DNA of 64,000 nt from JAVDCA01 sp963819385 (GTDB taxonomy: Bacteria; Pseudomonadota; Alphaproteobacteria; Rhizobiales; Xanthobacteraceae): contig CAWFVV010000006.1 of assembly GCA_963819385.1 (NCBI GenBank), forward strand, positions 124,001 to 188,000, in the 5' to 3' direction. Below are positions 1-8,070 of the stretch, one piece after another (within the stretch, counting starts at the first letter, position 1; the number at the start of each line of letters is the position of its first letter). A program made the translations under genes and the position numbers. The notes below the pieces were generated by a model. The model worked only from the letters and a program-made list of their open reading frames with translations. It was not told where the DNA came from and did no database searches.

Positions 1-8
1 AGACGTGG

Positions 9-31
9 ATGGCCGGGACAAGCCCGGCCAT
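9..31. repeat. Short GC-rich hairpin at window start
   Basis: The arms ATGGCCGGG (9-17) and CCCGGCCAT (23-31) pair perfectly around the 5-nt loop ACAAG. It lies upstream of the first exporter gene. It resembles short intergenic palindromes scattered in Bradyrhizobium-like genomes. There is no T-tract, so a terminator role for a gene outside the window is only possible. Confidence 0.5.
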
Positions 32-110
32 GACGGATCAATGTGGCCACATAGGTGCTTTCGGGTGAGGGAACCTGCATTGCGCCCCGATTTGTCATTG
101 CCATTCGGCG

Positions 111-1670
111 GTGCAATGTAACGACGGCATGACCGCGCCACAGACCACCGCCCATGCGCCGACGTCCGGCGCCCCAATCGGCGCTCAAGCCGGAGCGCAA
201 GTCCGTTCAGTGCGCGTCGTCTTCTCCGCACTGATGCTGGTGATGCTCCTCGCGTCCCTCGACCAGACCATCGTCTCGACGGCGCTGCCCACCATCGTGG
301 GCGAGTTCGGCGGCCTCGCGCACCTGTCCTGGATCGTCACCGCCTACCTGCTGGCGACGACGATCGTCACGCCGCTCTACGGCAAGCTCGGCGACCTGCT
401 CGGCCGCAAGGTCGTGCTGCAGTCCGCGATCCTGCTCTTTCTGGTCGGCTCGGCGCTGTGCGGCATGAGCCGCTCGATGCTCGAGCTGATCCTGTTTCGC
501 GCCGTCCAGGGACTGGGCGGCGGCGGGCTGATGGTGACGGCCATCGCGGCGGTCGGCGACATCGTCACGCCGCGCGAACGCGGACGCTATCAGGGCCTGT
601 TCGGAGCGGTGTTCGGCGTCTCGACCGTCATCGGGCCGCTGATCGGCGGCTATTTCGTCGAGCACCTGAGCTGGCGCTGGATCTTCTACATCAACCTTCC
701 GCTCGGGCTCGTGTCCGTCGCGGTGATCGGCTGGACTTTCCGCACGCCGGCGAACCGCCGGCGCCAGGCGATCGATTTTGCGGGGGCCGTCCTGCTCGCG
801 GTGCTGCTCACCGCCGTGATGCTGCTGACGACCTTGGGCGGGCAGTCGATCGCATGGCTCTCGCCCGGGAGCGGCGCGCTGGTCGCGGCCGCGCTGGTCG
901 GGCTGATCGGCTTCATCGTCGTCGAGCGGCGCGCGGCCGAGCCGATCCTGCCGCTCTCGCTCTTTCGCAACCGCATCTTCGTCGTCTCCTGCGCGGTCGG
1001 CTTCATCGTCGGGCTCGCGCTGTTCGGCTCAGTCACCTACATGCCACTCTATCTGCAGGTGGTGCGGGAGCTGGACCCGGCCCGCGCCGGGCTCGAGCTG
1101 ACCCCGATGATGGCAGGCTTGCTGATCACCTCGGTCGGCAGCGGGCGCATGATCACGCGGATCGGGCGCTACCGCATCTTCCCCATCATCGGCACCGCGG
1201 TGATGACAGGCGGGCTCGCTCTGCTCGCGACGCTGGGCGTCGCATCGCCCCACTGGCAGCCGCCGACCTACATGCTCGTGCTCGGCCTCGGGCTCGGCAT
1301 GGTGATGCAGGTCTTGGTCCTCGCCGTGCAGAACGCGGTCGACCATCGCGATCTCGGGGTGGCGACGTCCGGCGCGACCCTGTTTCGCTCGATCGGCGGC
1401 TCGGTCGGCGTCGCGGCGTTCGGCGCGCTGTTCGCCGCGCGGCTGGCCCATGGGCTCGCCGCGCTCGTGCCGCCCGGCGAGCATCTGCCGGCCGCCGCGA
1501 CACCGGGCGCGATCGCGGCCCTGCCGCCCGCGCTCAAGGCGGACTATCTCGGCGCGTTCACGGCGGCGCTGCACCCTGTCTTCCTTTCCGCCGCCGTGAT
1601 CGCAGTCATCGCGTTTGCGCTGACTTGGCTGCTCGACGATTTGCCGCTGCGCGGGCCGGTGCACACCTGA
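111..1670 (+). CDS. MFS drug exporter, DHA2 (EmrB/QacA) type
   Basis: This is a 519-residue inner-membrane protein of the 14-helix proton-coupled multidrug exporter type. The DHA2 signs are visible: an early helix with LDQTIVSTALPTIVGEF, the loop-2/3 motif A as GKLGDLLGRK, and the antiporter motif C region GPLIGGYF followed by WRWIFYINLP. The length matches the family (about 500). The frame opens with GTG at 111; an ATG at 129 is an equally good start because neither has a clear ribosome-binding site. No periplasmic adaptor (EmrA) gene is beside it, so it probably works alone. The substrate cannot be told from sequence. Confidence 0.9.
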   Translation: MQCNDGMTAPQTTAHAPTSGAPIGAQAGAQVRSVRVVFSALMLVMLLASLDQTIVSTALPTIVGEFGGLAHLSWIVTAYLLATTIVTPLYGKLGDLLGRKVVLQSAILLFLVGSALCGMSRSMLELILFRAVQGLGGGGLMVTAIAAVGDIVTPRERGRYQGLFGAVFGVSTVIGPLIGGYFVEHLSWRWIFYINLPLGLVSVAVIGWTFRTPANRRRQAIDFAGAVLLAVLLTAVMLLTTLGGQSIAWLSPGSGALVAAALVGLIGFIVVERRAAEPILPLSLFRNRIFVVSCAVGFIVGLALFGSVTYMPLYLQVVRELDPARAGLELTPMMAGLLITSVGSGRMITRIGRYRIFPIIGTAVMTGGLALLATLGVASPHWQPPTYMLVLGLGLGMVMQVLVLAVQNAVDHRDLGVATSGATLFRSIGGSVGVAAFGALFAARLAHGLAALVPPGEHLPAAATPGAIAALPPALKADYLGAFTAALHPVFLSAAVIAVIAFALTWLLDDLPLRGPVHT

Positions 1671-1837
1671 ATTTGCAGCGAGAGCTGCGCCTGCATGAAA
1701 CGTAATGCGTGAGGCAGCACGACGGGGTGCAGCTGGAATTGAAGCTTCACCGCGATTGGGGGATTGCGGCCGAAGCTCTCATCCAGCCGGCACGCGGGCG
1801 TCCGCGCCCGTAAATCCACACCGCGGCGTCGCGCTAC

Positions 1838-3586
1838 CTACCCGCCGTCCTGACCCGCGAACCTGCACACCGGGGCCGGGCCGGCCGGAATGGCGAGCAC
1901 CGAGCTCCAGCCCTCTTTCACGCGGCGCATCACCGTCACGGCCGCAGGCGCCATCCCTTTGCCCAGGTCGTCTCGTTGGATGCCGCTGAAATCGATGAGC
2001 CATGGTTGCGTCACCCGATCGACGCGCGCGACGCCGACCGATGCGCCGAACCGCCGATGGAGCTCGTAGTCGACCATGTGGTCGTAGCCCGACGCGTCGG
2101 TCGGATGCAGGACGCCGACGGGATCATGGCCGATCGTCGGCCCGATCGCGTGCGCCAGCCGGCGCACGATCCGCACGTCGGGATATAGGCAGTCGAGCCG
2201 CCAATGCGGCCACGTCATCAGGAAAGCCGCAGGCACCACGGCGCACGCGAGGGCGCCCGCCCAGCGTGCGCGCTCGATACGGGGGACCGGTGTCGACAAC
2301 GATGCCGCGATGAAAGCCACACACACGAAGATGAGCGATGGGCCGAGCTCCGCGACGTAACGCCAGGCGCTGTTGGCGTCCGCGATCTCGTGCGGGTTGA
2401 AGACCGCCGCATAGCTCCAGGCGATGAACGCAACCCAGGTGACCGCCACGGCGGCGCACAGAATGACGAGGTCGCGGATGGCCGGCGTCACGCGGCGAAA
2501 CCTGACGACGAGCGGGGCCATCACGACCCCGAAGACCACAATCGCGGCGACGCCGAGCAGCGGATGGCCGGCGAGCCGGTCAGTGAACAGCGTGCGCAAG
2601 ACCGCCCATGGCGCACGCCAGTCCCAATCGGCAAGAGGTCGCGGCGCGAGCGATGGTTGCGCCGCCATCACGAGATAGAGACGCCAGATTCCGAACGCCG
2701 CGACGCTGCACCCGGCGTGCACGCGCAACACCCGCCAGCCGCGGCGGCCGAGCAGCAAAAGGCCTAACCCGAGCCCGGCCGCGAGCACGATCCCGGTCTC
2801 GCGCAACAGCACGAGCAGGATGCTCAACGCGGCCACTCGCCACCACGACCGCGCGTCGCCATCCTCGACGGCCCGCCAGCACGCGGCCAGGCACATGGCC
2901 AGCACAAAGCCGCTCGCCACGTCGGGATGCACGGTGAGCGCCGTCCTGGGATCGAAGAACGGGTTCAACATTGTCGCGGCCGCGACGCCGGCGGCGATGC
3001 CAAGCCATCGGCCGGCGACGCCCCGCAAGAGGCCGGCGAGCGCCAGCCCGAACGCGCCCGCAAGCATGACGTTGAATATCTTGGGCGCGCTCTCGAAACC
3101 CGAGCCGCCGAGCCGTTCGACGCCGTAGCCGATCAAGGTGAGCGCCGGCGGATAACCGGGCAGCGCGCTCCAGACGTCCGGATGGCCTGCATCCGCGAAT
3201 GCATCGGTCTCGATCAGAAAGCGCGCGTTCGGCAGCCAGTGCGTGAACTCATCGAACATCGTGGGGCCGGTGTGGCCCGCGATCCACATGAGCGGCAAGC
3301 AGAGCGCCCAGGCGCCGAGCAGGCTGGCGAGGCTCGCACCGCCCAGCCGCAGCAGCGAGAGGCCGCTCGCACCCGCGAGGCACACGACGAGCGCCGGAAC
3401 CGTCAGGTGACATCCGGCAAGCGCCGCGACGACGCCGATCAGCGACGCCAGCGCCCATCCGGCGAGCAGCCGAAAGGCTGCGGCATCAGGCTCGCCGTCC
3501 AGCCGGCGCGCCGCGAGATACTCGACCCATGATCCGAGCCCGTAGAGCACCAGCGCCGCGGCAAATGTGGTGGCGAGTACGGTCAT
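1838..3586 (-). CDS. Polytopic membrane protein, GT-C glycosyltransferase-like
   Basis: This is a 582-residue protein with about ten or more hydrophobic segments. After the second or third helix a conserved-looking loop carries TMFDEFTHWLPNARF, then a second motif around LPGYPPALTLIGYG. An acidic pair in the first large extracytoplasmic loop (here DE) is a hallmark of GT-C lipid-linked sugar transferases (ArnT/GT39-like), so transfer of a sugar in the periplasm is a reasonable inference, but no family is certain. The ATG at 3586 faces away from the exporter gene. It is a single gene with a non-coding flank of about 180 bp upstream. Confidence 0.7.
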   Translation of the reverse strand: MTVLATTFAAALVLYGLGSWVEYLAARRLDGEPDAAAFRLLAGWALASLIGVVAALAGCHLTVPALVVCLAGASGLSLLRLGGASLASLLGAWALCLPLMWIAGHTGPTMFDEFTHWLPNARFLIETDAFADAGHPDVWSALPGYPPALTLIGYGVERLGGSGFESAPKIFNVMLAGAFGLALAGLLRGVAGRWLGIAAGVAAATMLNPFFDPRTALTVHPDVASGFVLAMCLAACWRAVEDGDARSWWRVAALSILLVLLRETGIVLAAGLGLGLLLLGRRGWRVLRVHAGCSVAAFGIWRLYLVMAAQPSLAPRPLADWDWRAPWAVLRTLFTDRLAGHPLLGVAAIVVFGVVMAPLVVRFRRVTPAIRDLVILCAAVAVTWVAFIAWSYAAVFNPHEIADANSAWRYVAELGPSLIFVCVAFIAASLSTPVPRIERARWAGALACAVVPAAFLMTWPHWRLDCLYPDVRIVRRLAHAIGPTIGHDPVGVLHPTDASGYDHMVDYELHRRFGASVGVARVDRVTQPWLIDFSGIQRDDLGKGMAPAAVTVMRRVKEGWSSVLAIPAGPAPVCRFAGQDGG

Positions 3587-3770
3587 GCGGTCGCCCGCAT
3601 ATCACGTTGCGTGGCGTATTGCGCGCCTCGCTCTCAGCACGCCTCAACCCGAATATGCCCCTGCTCGCCGTATCGTACGTAACTGTTAGCGAAGAGGCAT
3701 CCGATGGGAAATGCGAGCCGTTGGCGCAGTTTCTCGGCCAGCAGCAGACCCGTGAAGTCCGGCTGACCCC

Positions 3771-4199
3771 TCACCGCTTATTCTTGCGCGCCGCATAGCG
3801 CGCATCGCGCGCGGCCTTCTGCTCGGCCTTGAGCGCCACGTCACGCTCCGCCTGCGCGGCCTTCGCCTCGGCATCCCGGGCCGCCTGCGCGGCGGCCTCG
3901 CGCGCCCCATCGGCGGCGCGTTGCTCGGCTTCGGTGGCCCGGCGCGCCGCGTCCTCCGCGCGGGTGGCCTTGCGCGCGATCTCGCGTGCATCACGCGCCT
4001 CGCTGACGGCCTTTCGGGCCGCCTGCCGGTCGGCCAGCGCCGGGTCGTCCGGCGCGGCCTGGGCGCGAAACTTTTCCAGCAGGGCCTTCTTGGCGTCCGC
4101 GGCGGCGTCGAGCCGCTCGCGGAAGCCCTTGTCCTCGTGGTGGCCATTCTCGACCCGGCCACCGCGCTGCCTTTTCAAGCGGTCTGCGATCTGGCCCAT
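3771..4199 (-). CDS. DUF6481 family coiled-coil protein
   Basis: A 142-residue, highly charged Ala/Arg/Glu-rich protein predicted to be almost entirely helical or coiled coil. The N-terminal signature KGFRERLDAAADAKKALLEK, followed by DPALADRQAAR, matches DUF6481, a family of unknown function in alphaproteobacteria. It starts only 3 nt after the rpsU stop codon on the same strand, so the two are surely co-transcribed and perhaps translationally coupled. A link to ribosomes is suggested by that position only. The basic C-terminus (AARKNKR) would suit nucleic-acid or ribosome contact. Confidence 0.85.
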   Translation of the reverse strand: MGQIADRLKRQRGGRVENGHHEDKGFRERLDAAADAKKALLEKFRAQAAPDDPALADRQAARKAVSEARDAREIARKATRAEDAARRATEAEQRAADGAREAAAQAARDAEAKAAQAERDVALKAEQKAARDARYAARKNKR

Positions 4200-4202
4200 C
4201 GG

Positions 4203-4532
4203 CTAGAACCTCCGCGGCGGCGGCCGGCGCGCATCGGCGCCCGGCCCCTGCCCCTGCCCGCCCGGCCCGCTTGGCCCCCCTGGCCGCGCGCCCGGCCGTC
4301 CTGGCAGCAGCTTCTTCTTCGGCGCCGCGATCAGCCCCTCGCGCTGCGCCTGCTTGCGCGCGAGCTTGCGCGCGCGGCGGATCGCCTCGGACTTTTCCCG
4401 CGTCGCCTGCGCGGACGGCTTCTCGTAGAAGCGCCGGCGCTTCATCTCGCGAAACACGCCCTCCCGCTGCATCTTCTTCTTCAAGATCCGGAGAGCCTGG
4501 TCGACGTTGTTGTCGCGAACGAAAACCTGCAA
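4203..4532 (-). CDS. rpsU: 30S ribosomal protein S21
   Basis: A small-subunit ribosomal protein helping mRNA selection at initiation. The core NNVDQALRILKKKMQREG then FREMKRRRFYEKPS is diagnostic of bS21. The start codon is TTG (minus strand, 4532), supported by GAGG 8 nt upstream and by the usual (M)QV.VRDNN N-terminus. At 109 residues it is longer than the common 70-90; the last 30 or so residues form a Pro/Gly/Arg-rich, low-complexity tail (GRPGARPGGPSGPGG...). It is the middle gene of a three-gene minus-strand unit with the 91-aa ORF upstream and DUF6481 downstream. Confidence 0.95.
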   Translation of the reverse strand: MQVFVRDNNVDQALRILKKKMQREGVFREMKRRRFYEKPSAQATREKSEAIRRARKLARKQAQREGLIAAPKKKLLPGRPGARPGGPSGPGGQGQGPGADARRPPPRRF

Positions 4533-4565
4533 TGCCTGTTCCTCTCTTTGCGTAATCGACCTGGT

Positions 4566-4841
4566 CTAGGACGACGGACCGCACAACATCCCGCGCGCCG
4601 CAAGCTCGCGCCTGAACTCGCGCATCGCGCAGCTCATGTGCTCCGCGCTGTTCGCGCGCTCCATCCGGCGACCGAGCTCGCGCACCGCGCGGTCGGACTC
4701 GCGGATCGCCCATCGGCGCACGAACACCTGCGCGTCCGCATAGGTCGCGATCCGCACCGGCGCGGCGAGACGCGGCAGATAAGCCGCGAACCCGTACGCC
4801 GCCGCAACGCCGCCCGCAACGTCGGCCGCAGCCTCAGCCAT
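4566..4841 (-). CDS. Hypothetical protein upstream of rpsU
   Basis: A 91-residue protein of no recognised family. The first 30 residues are Ala/Gly-rich and mildly hydrophobic (DVAGGVAAAYGFAAYLP), the rest charged and helical with a run of Arg/Glu. Codon third positions are GC-rich as in neighbours, which supports real coding. It ends 33 bp before the rpsU start on the same strand, so it may share the rpsU transcript. There is no catalytic motif. Confidence 0.55.
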   Translation of the reverse strand: MAEAAADVAGGVAAAYGFAAYLPRLAAPVRIATYADAQVFVRRWAIRESDRAVRELGRRMERANSAEHMSCAMREFRRELAARGMLCGPSS

Positions 4842-5291
4842 GACGCGTCCTTTTCAGTCGCGCGCGATCGCATGCGACGCCCCTGCGGGGCGTCGATCGC
4901 CACGGTCGTCTCACGATTGTGCTCGATCGGGAGCGCCCGCGCTTTGCTTCGCGCGCGGCGGTACGAGACACGCTAGGGCAACGGCCTGCCTGCGTCCACA
5001 CAATACAGTAAATTCCGCCTTCCCGGCCGGGGAAATAGGGACGACGGCCGCCTTCTTGCTGGCTTGCACGGCCGCTTTGGCGCCTGCGCGTGGTACTCAC
5101 GTCCGGCCCGGAGACGCAAACTCCTTGTAACGGACGCGCTTTACGGGTATTTCTTGTCGCATCGACATTTGGCCGGATCATCGGGCCGTTTCGCCTCGCC
5201 TCGCGCAGGGCACTCGTTCAGAATCTCCCAAACATCGACAACCCGGGCGATGAGCCGCGCGGAAGCGCGGCCTTGAACCCAAGTGCACCTA
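4842..5291. other. Long divergent intergenic region
   Basis: This 450-bp stretch lies between the rpsU unit (minus) and the cold-shock gene (plus). I see no convincing ORF, tRNA or known riboswitch. It should hold promoters for both directions. It has moderately less GC-rich patches such as CACACAATACAGTAAATTCC near 5000 and ends at the palindromic repeat at 5292-5340. Confidence 0.5.
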
Positions 5292-5340
5292 GAGCATGAT
5301 CCCGAAAAGTGGATACCGGTTTTCGGGAACGATCATGCTC
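5292..5340. repeat. Palindromic repeat family B, copy 1 (cold-shock 5' UTR)
   Basis: The outer arms GAGCATGATC (5292-5301) and GATCATGCTC (5331-5340) are perfect inverted repeats. Inside them CCCGAAAA (5301-5308) pairs with TTTTCGGG (5320-5327). The central AGTGG.(T)ACCGG core recurs in three other intergenic places in this window. This copy ends 28 bp before the cold-shock ATG, so it probably forms part of that gene's leader RNA. Confidence 0.85.
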
Positions 5341-5368
5341 GAACTTTAGCCAGCGAGAGGACATCTCC

Positions 5369-5578
5369 ATGACCAACGGGACCGTGAAATTCTACAACAG
5401 CCAAAAAGGCTTCGGCTTCATCCAGCCCGACGACGGCGGCAAGGACGTGTTCGTTCATGCCTCGGCGCTGGAGCGCGCCGGCCTGCACGGCCTCAATGAG
5501 GGGCAGAAGGTCGCCTTCGACACCCAGGAAGATCGCAAGACCGGCAAGATGGCGGTCGGCAACATCCAGGCCCTGTGA
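5369..5578 (+). CDS. CspA-family cold-shock protein
   Basis: A 69-residue single-domain OB-fold RNA/DNA-binding protein. RNP1 is KGFGFIQ and RNP2 is DVFVHASAL, both intact with the usual aromatic residues. The frame is open further 5', but the ATG at 5369 gives the canonical MTNGTVKFYN start and follows GAGAGGA. It acts as an RNA chaperone, classically after cold or growth-phase shifts. The leader contains a strong palindromic repeat ending 28 bp upstream, and two tandem hairpins follow the stop codon. Confidence 0.93.
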   Translation: MTNGTVKFYNSQKGFGFIQPDDGGKDVFVHASALERAGLHGLNEGQKVAFDTQEDRKTGKMAVGNIQAL

Positions 5579-5997
5579 TCGTCGACGAGATATTGCGGCC
5601 CGCGCTCGCGCGGGCCGCGCAAGCCGTCCCTGCGGGGACGGCTTCTACGGCCTGTGTCGGGGTCCTGCCCGGGGCCGCGACGCGCGCCGACGAGACCCGC
5701 GATTGGACTCAAAACGGTGATGACATCTGCCGCAGTTGCGGCGCGTGCTGTTCCTATTCGGCCGAGTGGCCGCGCTTCTCGCTCGAAAGCGACGCTCAGC
5801 TCGCGCGCATCCCGCCCGCGCTCATCGCGCAGGGCGACGGCGGCATGCGTTGCACGGGTGCCCGTTGTGCCGCCCTGGTCGGCGTCGTCGGTCAATCGAC
5901 CTCATGCGCGATCTACCCGTTGCGGCCCGACGTCTGCGTGGCGTGCGTGCCGGGCGATGCAGCCTGCCTGCAGGCACGGCGCCATTTCGGCTTGTGA
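5575..5997 (+). CDS. YkgJ-type cysteine-cluster protein
   Basis: This belongs to the Zn/Fe-binding cysteine-cluster family (YkgJ/UPF0153-like). The clear family part begins near residue 50 with DDICRSCGACC, followed by GMRCTGARCAAL, TSCAIYPLRPDVC and CVPGDAAC, giving about ten conserved Cys. The only in-frame conventional start is the GTG at 5575, which overlaps the cold-shock stop as GTGA. The first 45 or so codons cover two perfect hairpins and encode low-complexity sequence, so the true N-terminus is doubtful; a rare CTG near 5665 is the only later in-frame alternative seen. The function is unknown; metal binding is inferred. Confidence 0.75.
   Translation: MIVDEILRPALARAAQAVPAGTASTACVGVLPGAATRADETRDWTQNGDDICRSCGACCSYSAEWPRFSLESDAQLARIPPALIAQGDGGMRCTGARCAALVGVVGQSTSCAIYPLRPDVCVACVPGDAACLQARRHFGL
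5595..5644 (+). terminator. Two tandem perfect hairpins after the cold-shock gene
   Basis: Hairpin 1 has the 10-bp stem GCGGCCCGCG/CGCGGGCCGC (5595-5604, 5609-5618) with loop CTCG. Hairpin 2 has the 10-bp stem AAGCCGTCCC/GGGACGGCTT (5621-5630, 5635-5644) with loop TGCG. They lie 17 bp after the cold-shock stop codon. There is no long T-run, but the pair would be a strong transcription barrier or 3'-end stabiliser. They fall inside the formal reading frame of the next gene. Confidence 0.7.
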
Positions 5998-6074
5998 CGG
6001 TCGCGCTTGCGGCCGAGCGCACGAGGCGACACCGTCACCTCGTTTCATCGGCTCCGAGAAAGATGGAGATAGAC

Positions 6075-6263
6075 ATGAGCAATCAGTTCAACCCAGGCGA
6101 GACCGTACGCCTCGTGCGCAGCTCGCTGCGCTTCGCTGCAGACGGCGACTTCAAGATCGTCCGGCCGTTGCCCGACAATGGCGGCGAGACGCAATACCGC
6201 ATCAAGAGCGTGCGCGAGCCGCATGATCGCGTCGTGAAGGAAAGCGATCTGCAGAAGGGCTGA
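6075..6263 (+). CDS. Small conserved-type hypothetical protein
   Basis: A 62-residue soluble protein beginning MSNQFNPGETVRLVRSS and containing a polar, basic C-terminus (DRVVKESDLQKG). The GGAGA at 6065-6069 sits 5 nt before this ATG and fixes the start, rejecting the ATG at 6063. The pattern of short strands (GETVRLV, FKIVRPL, QYRIKSV) suggests a small SH3-like beta barrel, which is inference. The neighbours are the YkgJ-type gene upstream and a convergent ABC-F gene downstream. The function is unknown. Confidence 0.7.
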   Translation: MSNQFNPGETVRLVRSSLRFAADGDFKIVRPLPDNGGETQYRIKSVREPHDRVVKESDLQKG

Positions 6264-6301
6264 GTGGCGCGCGCCGTCAGCCGGCCGAGGCCATCTCGGC
6301 T

Positions 6302-7924
6302 TTACCCGCGCAGCCCCGGCGCCTCCTGCCCGGTGCGCGCCACGTACTCCGTATATCCGCCGCCGTAGCGGTGGATCCCCTCCGGCGTCAGCTCCAGCAC
6401 GCGATTGGACAGCGCCGCCAGGAACCGGCGATCGTGCGAGACGAACAGCATGGCGCCCTCGTAACGCGATAGCGCCGCGATCAGCATCTCCTTGGTCGCC
6501 ATGTCGAGATGGTTGGTGGGCTCGTCGAGCACCAGGAAATTCGGCGGGTCGAACAGCATCAGCGCCATCACGAGGCGCGCCTTCTCGCCGCCCGACAGCA
6601 CCCGGCATTTCTTCTCCACGTCGTCGCCCGAGAACCCGAAGCAGCCCGCGAGCGCGCGCAGCGGGCCCTGCCCGGCCTGCGGGAACGCATCCTCGAGCGA
6701 CTGGAACACGGTGCGGTCGCCGTCGAGCAAGTCCATGGCGTGCTGCGCGAAGTAGCCCATCTTGACGCTGCCGCCGACGTTGACGGTGCCGTCGTCCGGC
6801 TCGGTCGCGCCCGCCACAAGCCGCAAGAGCGTCGACTTGCCGGCGCCGTTGACGCCCATCACGCACCAGCGCTCGCGGCGCCGCACCTGGAAATCGAGGC
6901 CCGCATAGATGCTGCGGCTGCCGTAGCGCTTGTGCACGTTGGCGAGGCTCGCCACGTCCTCGCCGGAGCGCGGCGCCGGCGGGAACTCGAACGTGATCGC
7001 CTCGCGGCGGCGGGGCGGCTCGACCCGCTCGATCTTGTCGAGCTTCTTCACTCTACTTTGCACCTGCGCCGCATGCGAGGCGCGCGCCTTGAAGCGCTCG
7101 ATGAACCTGATCTCCTTGGCGAGCATCGCCTGCTGACGCTCGAACTGCGCCTGCTGCTGCGCCTCGCCGAGCGCGCGCTGCTGCTCGTAGAATTCGTAGT
7201 TGCCCGAATAGGCGGTCAGGGAGCCGCCATCGATCTCGAGCACCTTGCCGACGATGCGGTTCATGAACTCGCGGTCGTGCGAGGTCATCAGCAGCGCGCC
7301 CTCGTAGCCTTTGAGGAACGCCTCCATCCAGATCAAGCTCTCGAGGTCGAGGTGGTTGCTCGGCTCGTCGAGCAGCATGGCGTCAGGACGCATGAGCAGG
7401 ATGCGCCCGAGCGCGACACGCATCTTCCAGCCGCCCGAGAGCGCGCCGACGTCGCCGTCCATCATCTCCTGGTTGAAGCCGAGGCCCGCCAGGACCTCGC
7501 GCGCCCGCCCCTCCAGCGCGTAGCCGTCGAGCTCCTCGAAGCGCGCTTGCGCTTCACCGTAACGCGCGATGATGTCCTCCATCTCGTCCGCCCGGTCCGG
7601 ATCCGCCATGGCGGCCTCGAGCTCGCGCAGCTCGGCCGCAACCGAGCTGACGGGACCGGCGCCGTCCATCACCTCGGCGGCCGCGCTGCGGCCCGACATC
7701 TCGCCCACGTCCTGGCTGAAATAGCCGATGGTCACGCCGCGATCGACCGCGACCTGCCCCTCGTCGGGCTGCTCCTCGCCGGTGATCATGCGAAAAAGCG
7801 TCGTCTTGCCGGCGCCGTTGGGACCGACAAGGCCGACCTTCTCGCCCCGCTGGATCGCGGCCGACGCCTCGACGAAGAGAAGATGGTGACCGTTCTGCTT
7901 GCTGACGGAATCGATGCGAATCAT
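6302..7924 (-). CDS. ABC-F family ATPase (YbiT-like)
   Basis: A 540-residue soluble protein with two ABC domains and no membrane segments, as in ABC-F translation factors that bind the ribosomal E site. Domain 1 has Walker A GPNGAGKTT, signature LSGGWKMR and Walker B MLLDEPSNHLD. The linker (P-site tRNA interaction motif) is Gln/Arg-rich around residues 250-300. Domain 2 has GVNGAGKST, LSGGEKARL and LVLDEPTNHLD. The overall size and spacing are closest to YbiT among the E. coli set. It probably rescues stalled ribosomes or gives antibiotic protection; which one cannot be told. Confidence 0.93.
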   Translation of the reverse strand: MIRIDSVSKQNGHHLLFVEASAAIQRGEKVGLVGPNGAGKTTLFRMITGEEQPDEGQVAVDRGVTIGYFSQDVGEMSGRSAAAEVMDGAGPVSSVAAELRELEAAMADPDRADEMEDIIARYGEAQARFEELDGYALEGRAREVLAGLGFNQEMMDGDVGALSGGWKMRVALGRILLMRPDAMLLDEPSNHLDLESLIWMEAFLKGYEGALLMTSHDREFMNRIVGKVLEIDGGSLTAYSGNYEFYEQQRALGEAQQQAQFERQQAMLAKEIRFIERFKARASHAAQVQSRVKKLDKIERVEPPRRREAITFEFPPAPRSGEDVASLANVHKRYGSRSIYAGLDFQVRRRERWCVMGVNGAGKSTLLRLVAGATEPDDGTVNVGGSVKMGYFAQHAMDLLDGDRTVFQSLEDAFPQAGQGPLRALAGCFGFSGDDVEKKCRVLSGGEKARLVMALMLFDPPNFLVLDEPTNHLDMATKEMLIAALSRYEGAMLFVSHDRRFLAALSNRVLELTPEGIHRYGGGYTEYVARTGQEAPGLRG

Positions 7925-7972
7925 GCGGGCACACTTTTTTGCGCATGTTCGTGTCCGCGAACCGGGGATCCA

Positions 7973-7991
7973 CCCCCGATCAAGTCGGGGG
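7973..7991. terminator. Hairpin between methyltransferase and ABC-F genes
   Basis: CCCCCGA (7973-7979) pairs with TCGGGGG (7985-7991) around TCAAG. It lies after the end of the minus-strand methyltransferase and before the ABC-F start, so it may end transcription from the upstream gene. There is no T-tract on the minus strand, so the assignment is tentative. Confidence 0.4.
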
Positions 7992-8070
7992 CGGGCTTTC
8001 GCCGGAACATGCGCCGGAGGACATTGCGCCCGCCATTAGCGCACCGGGCCCGCTCTGCCAAATCGGCGGA

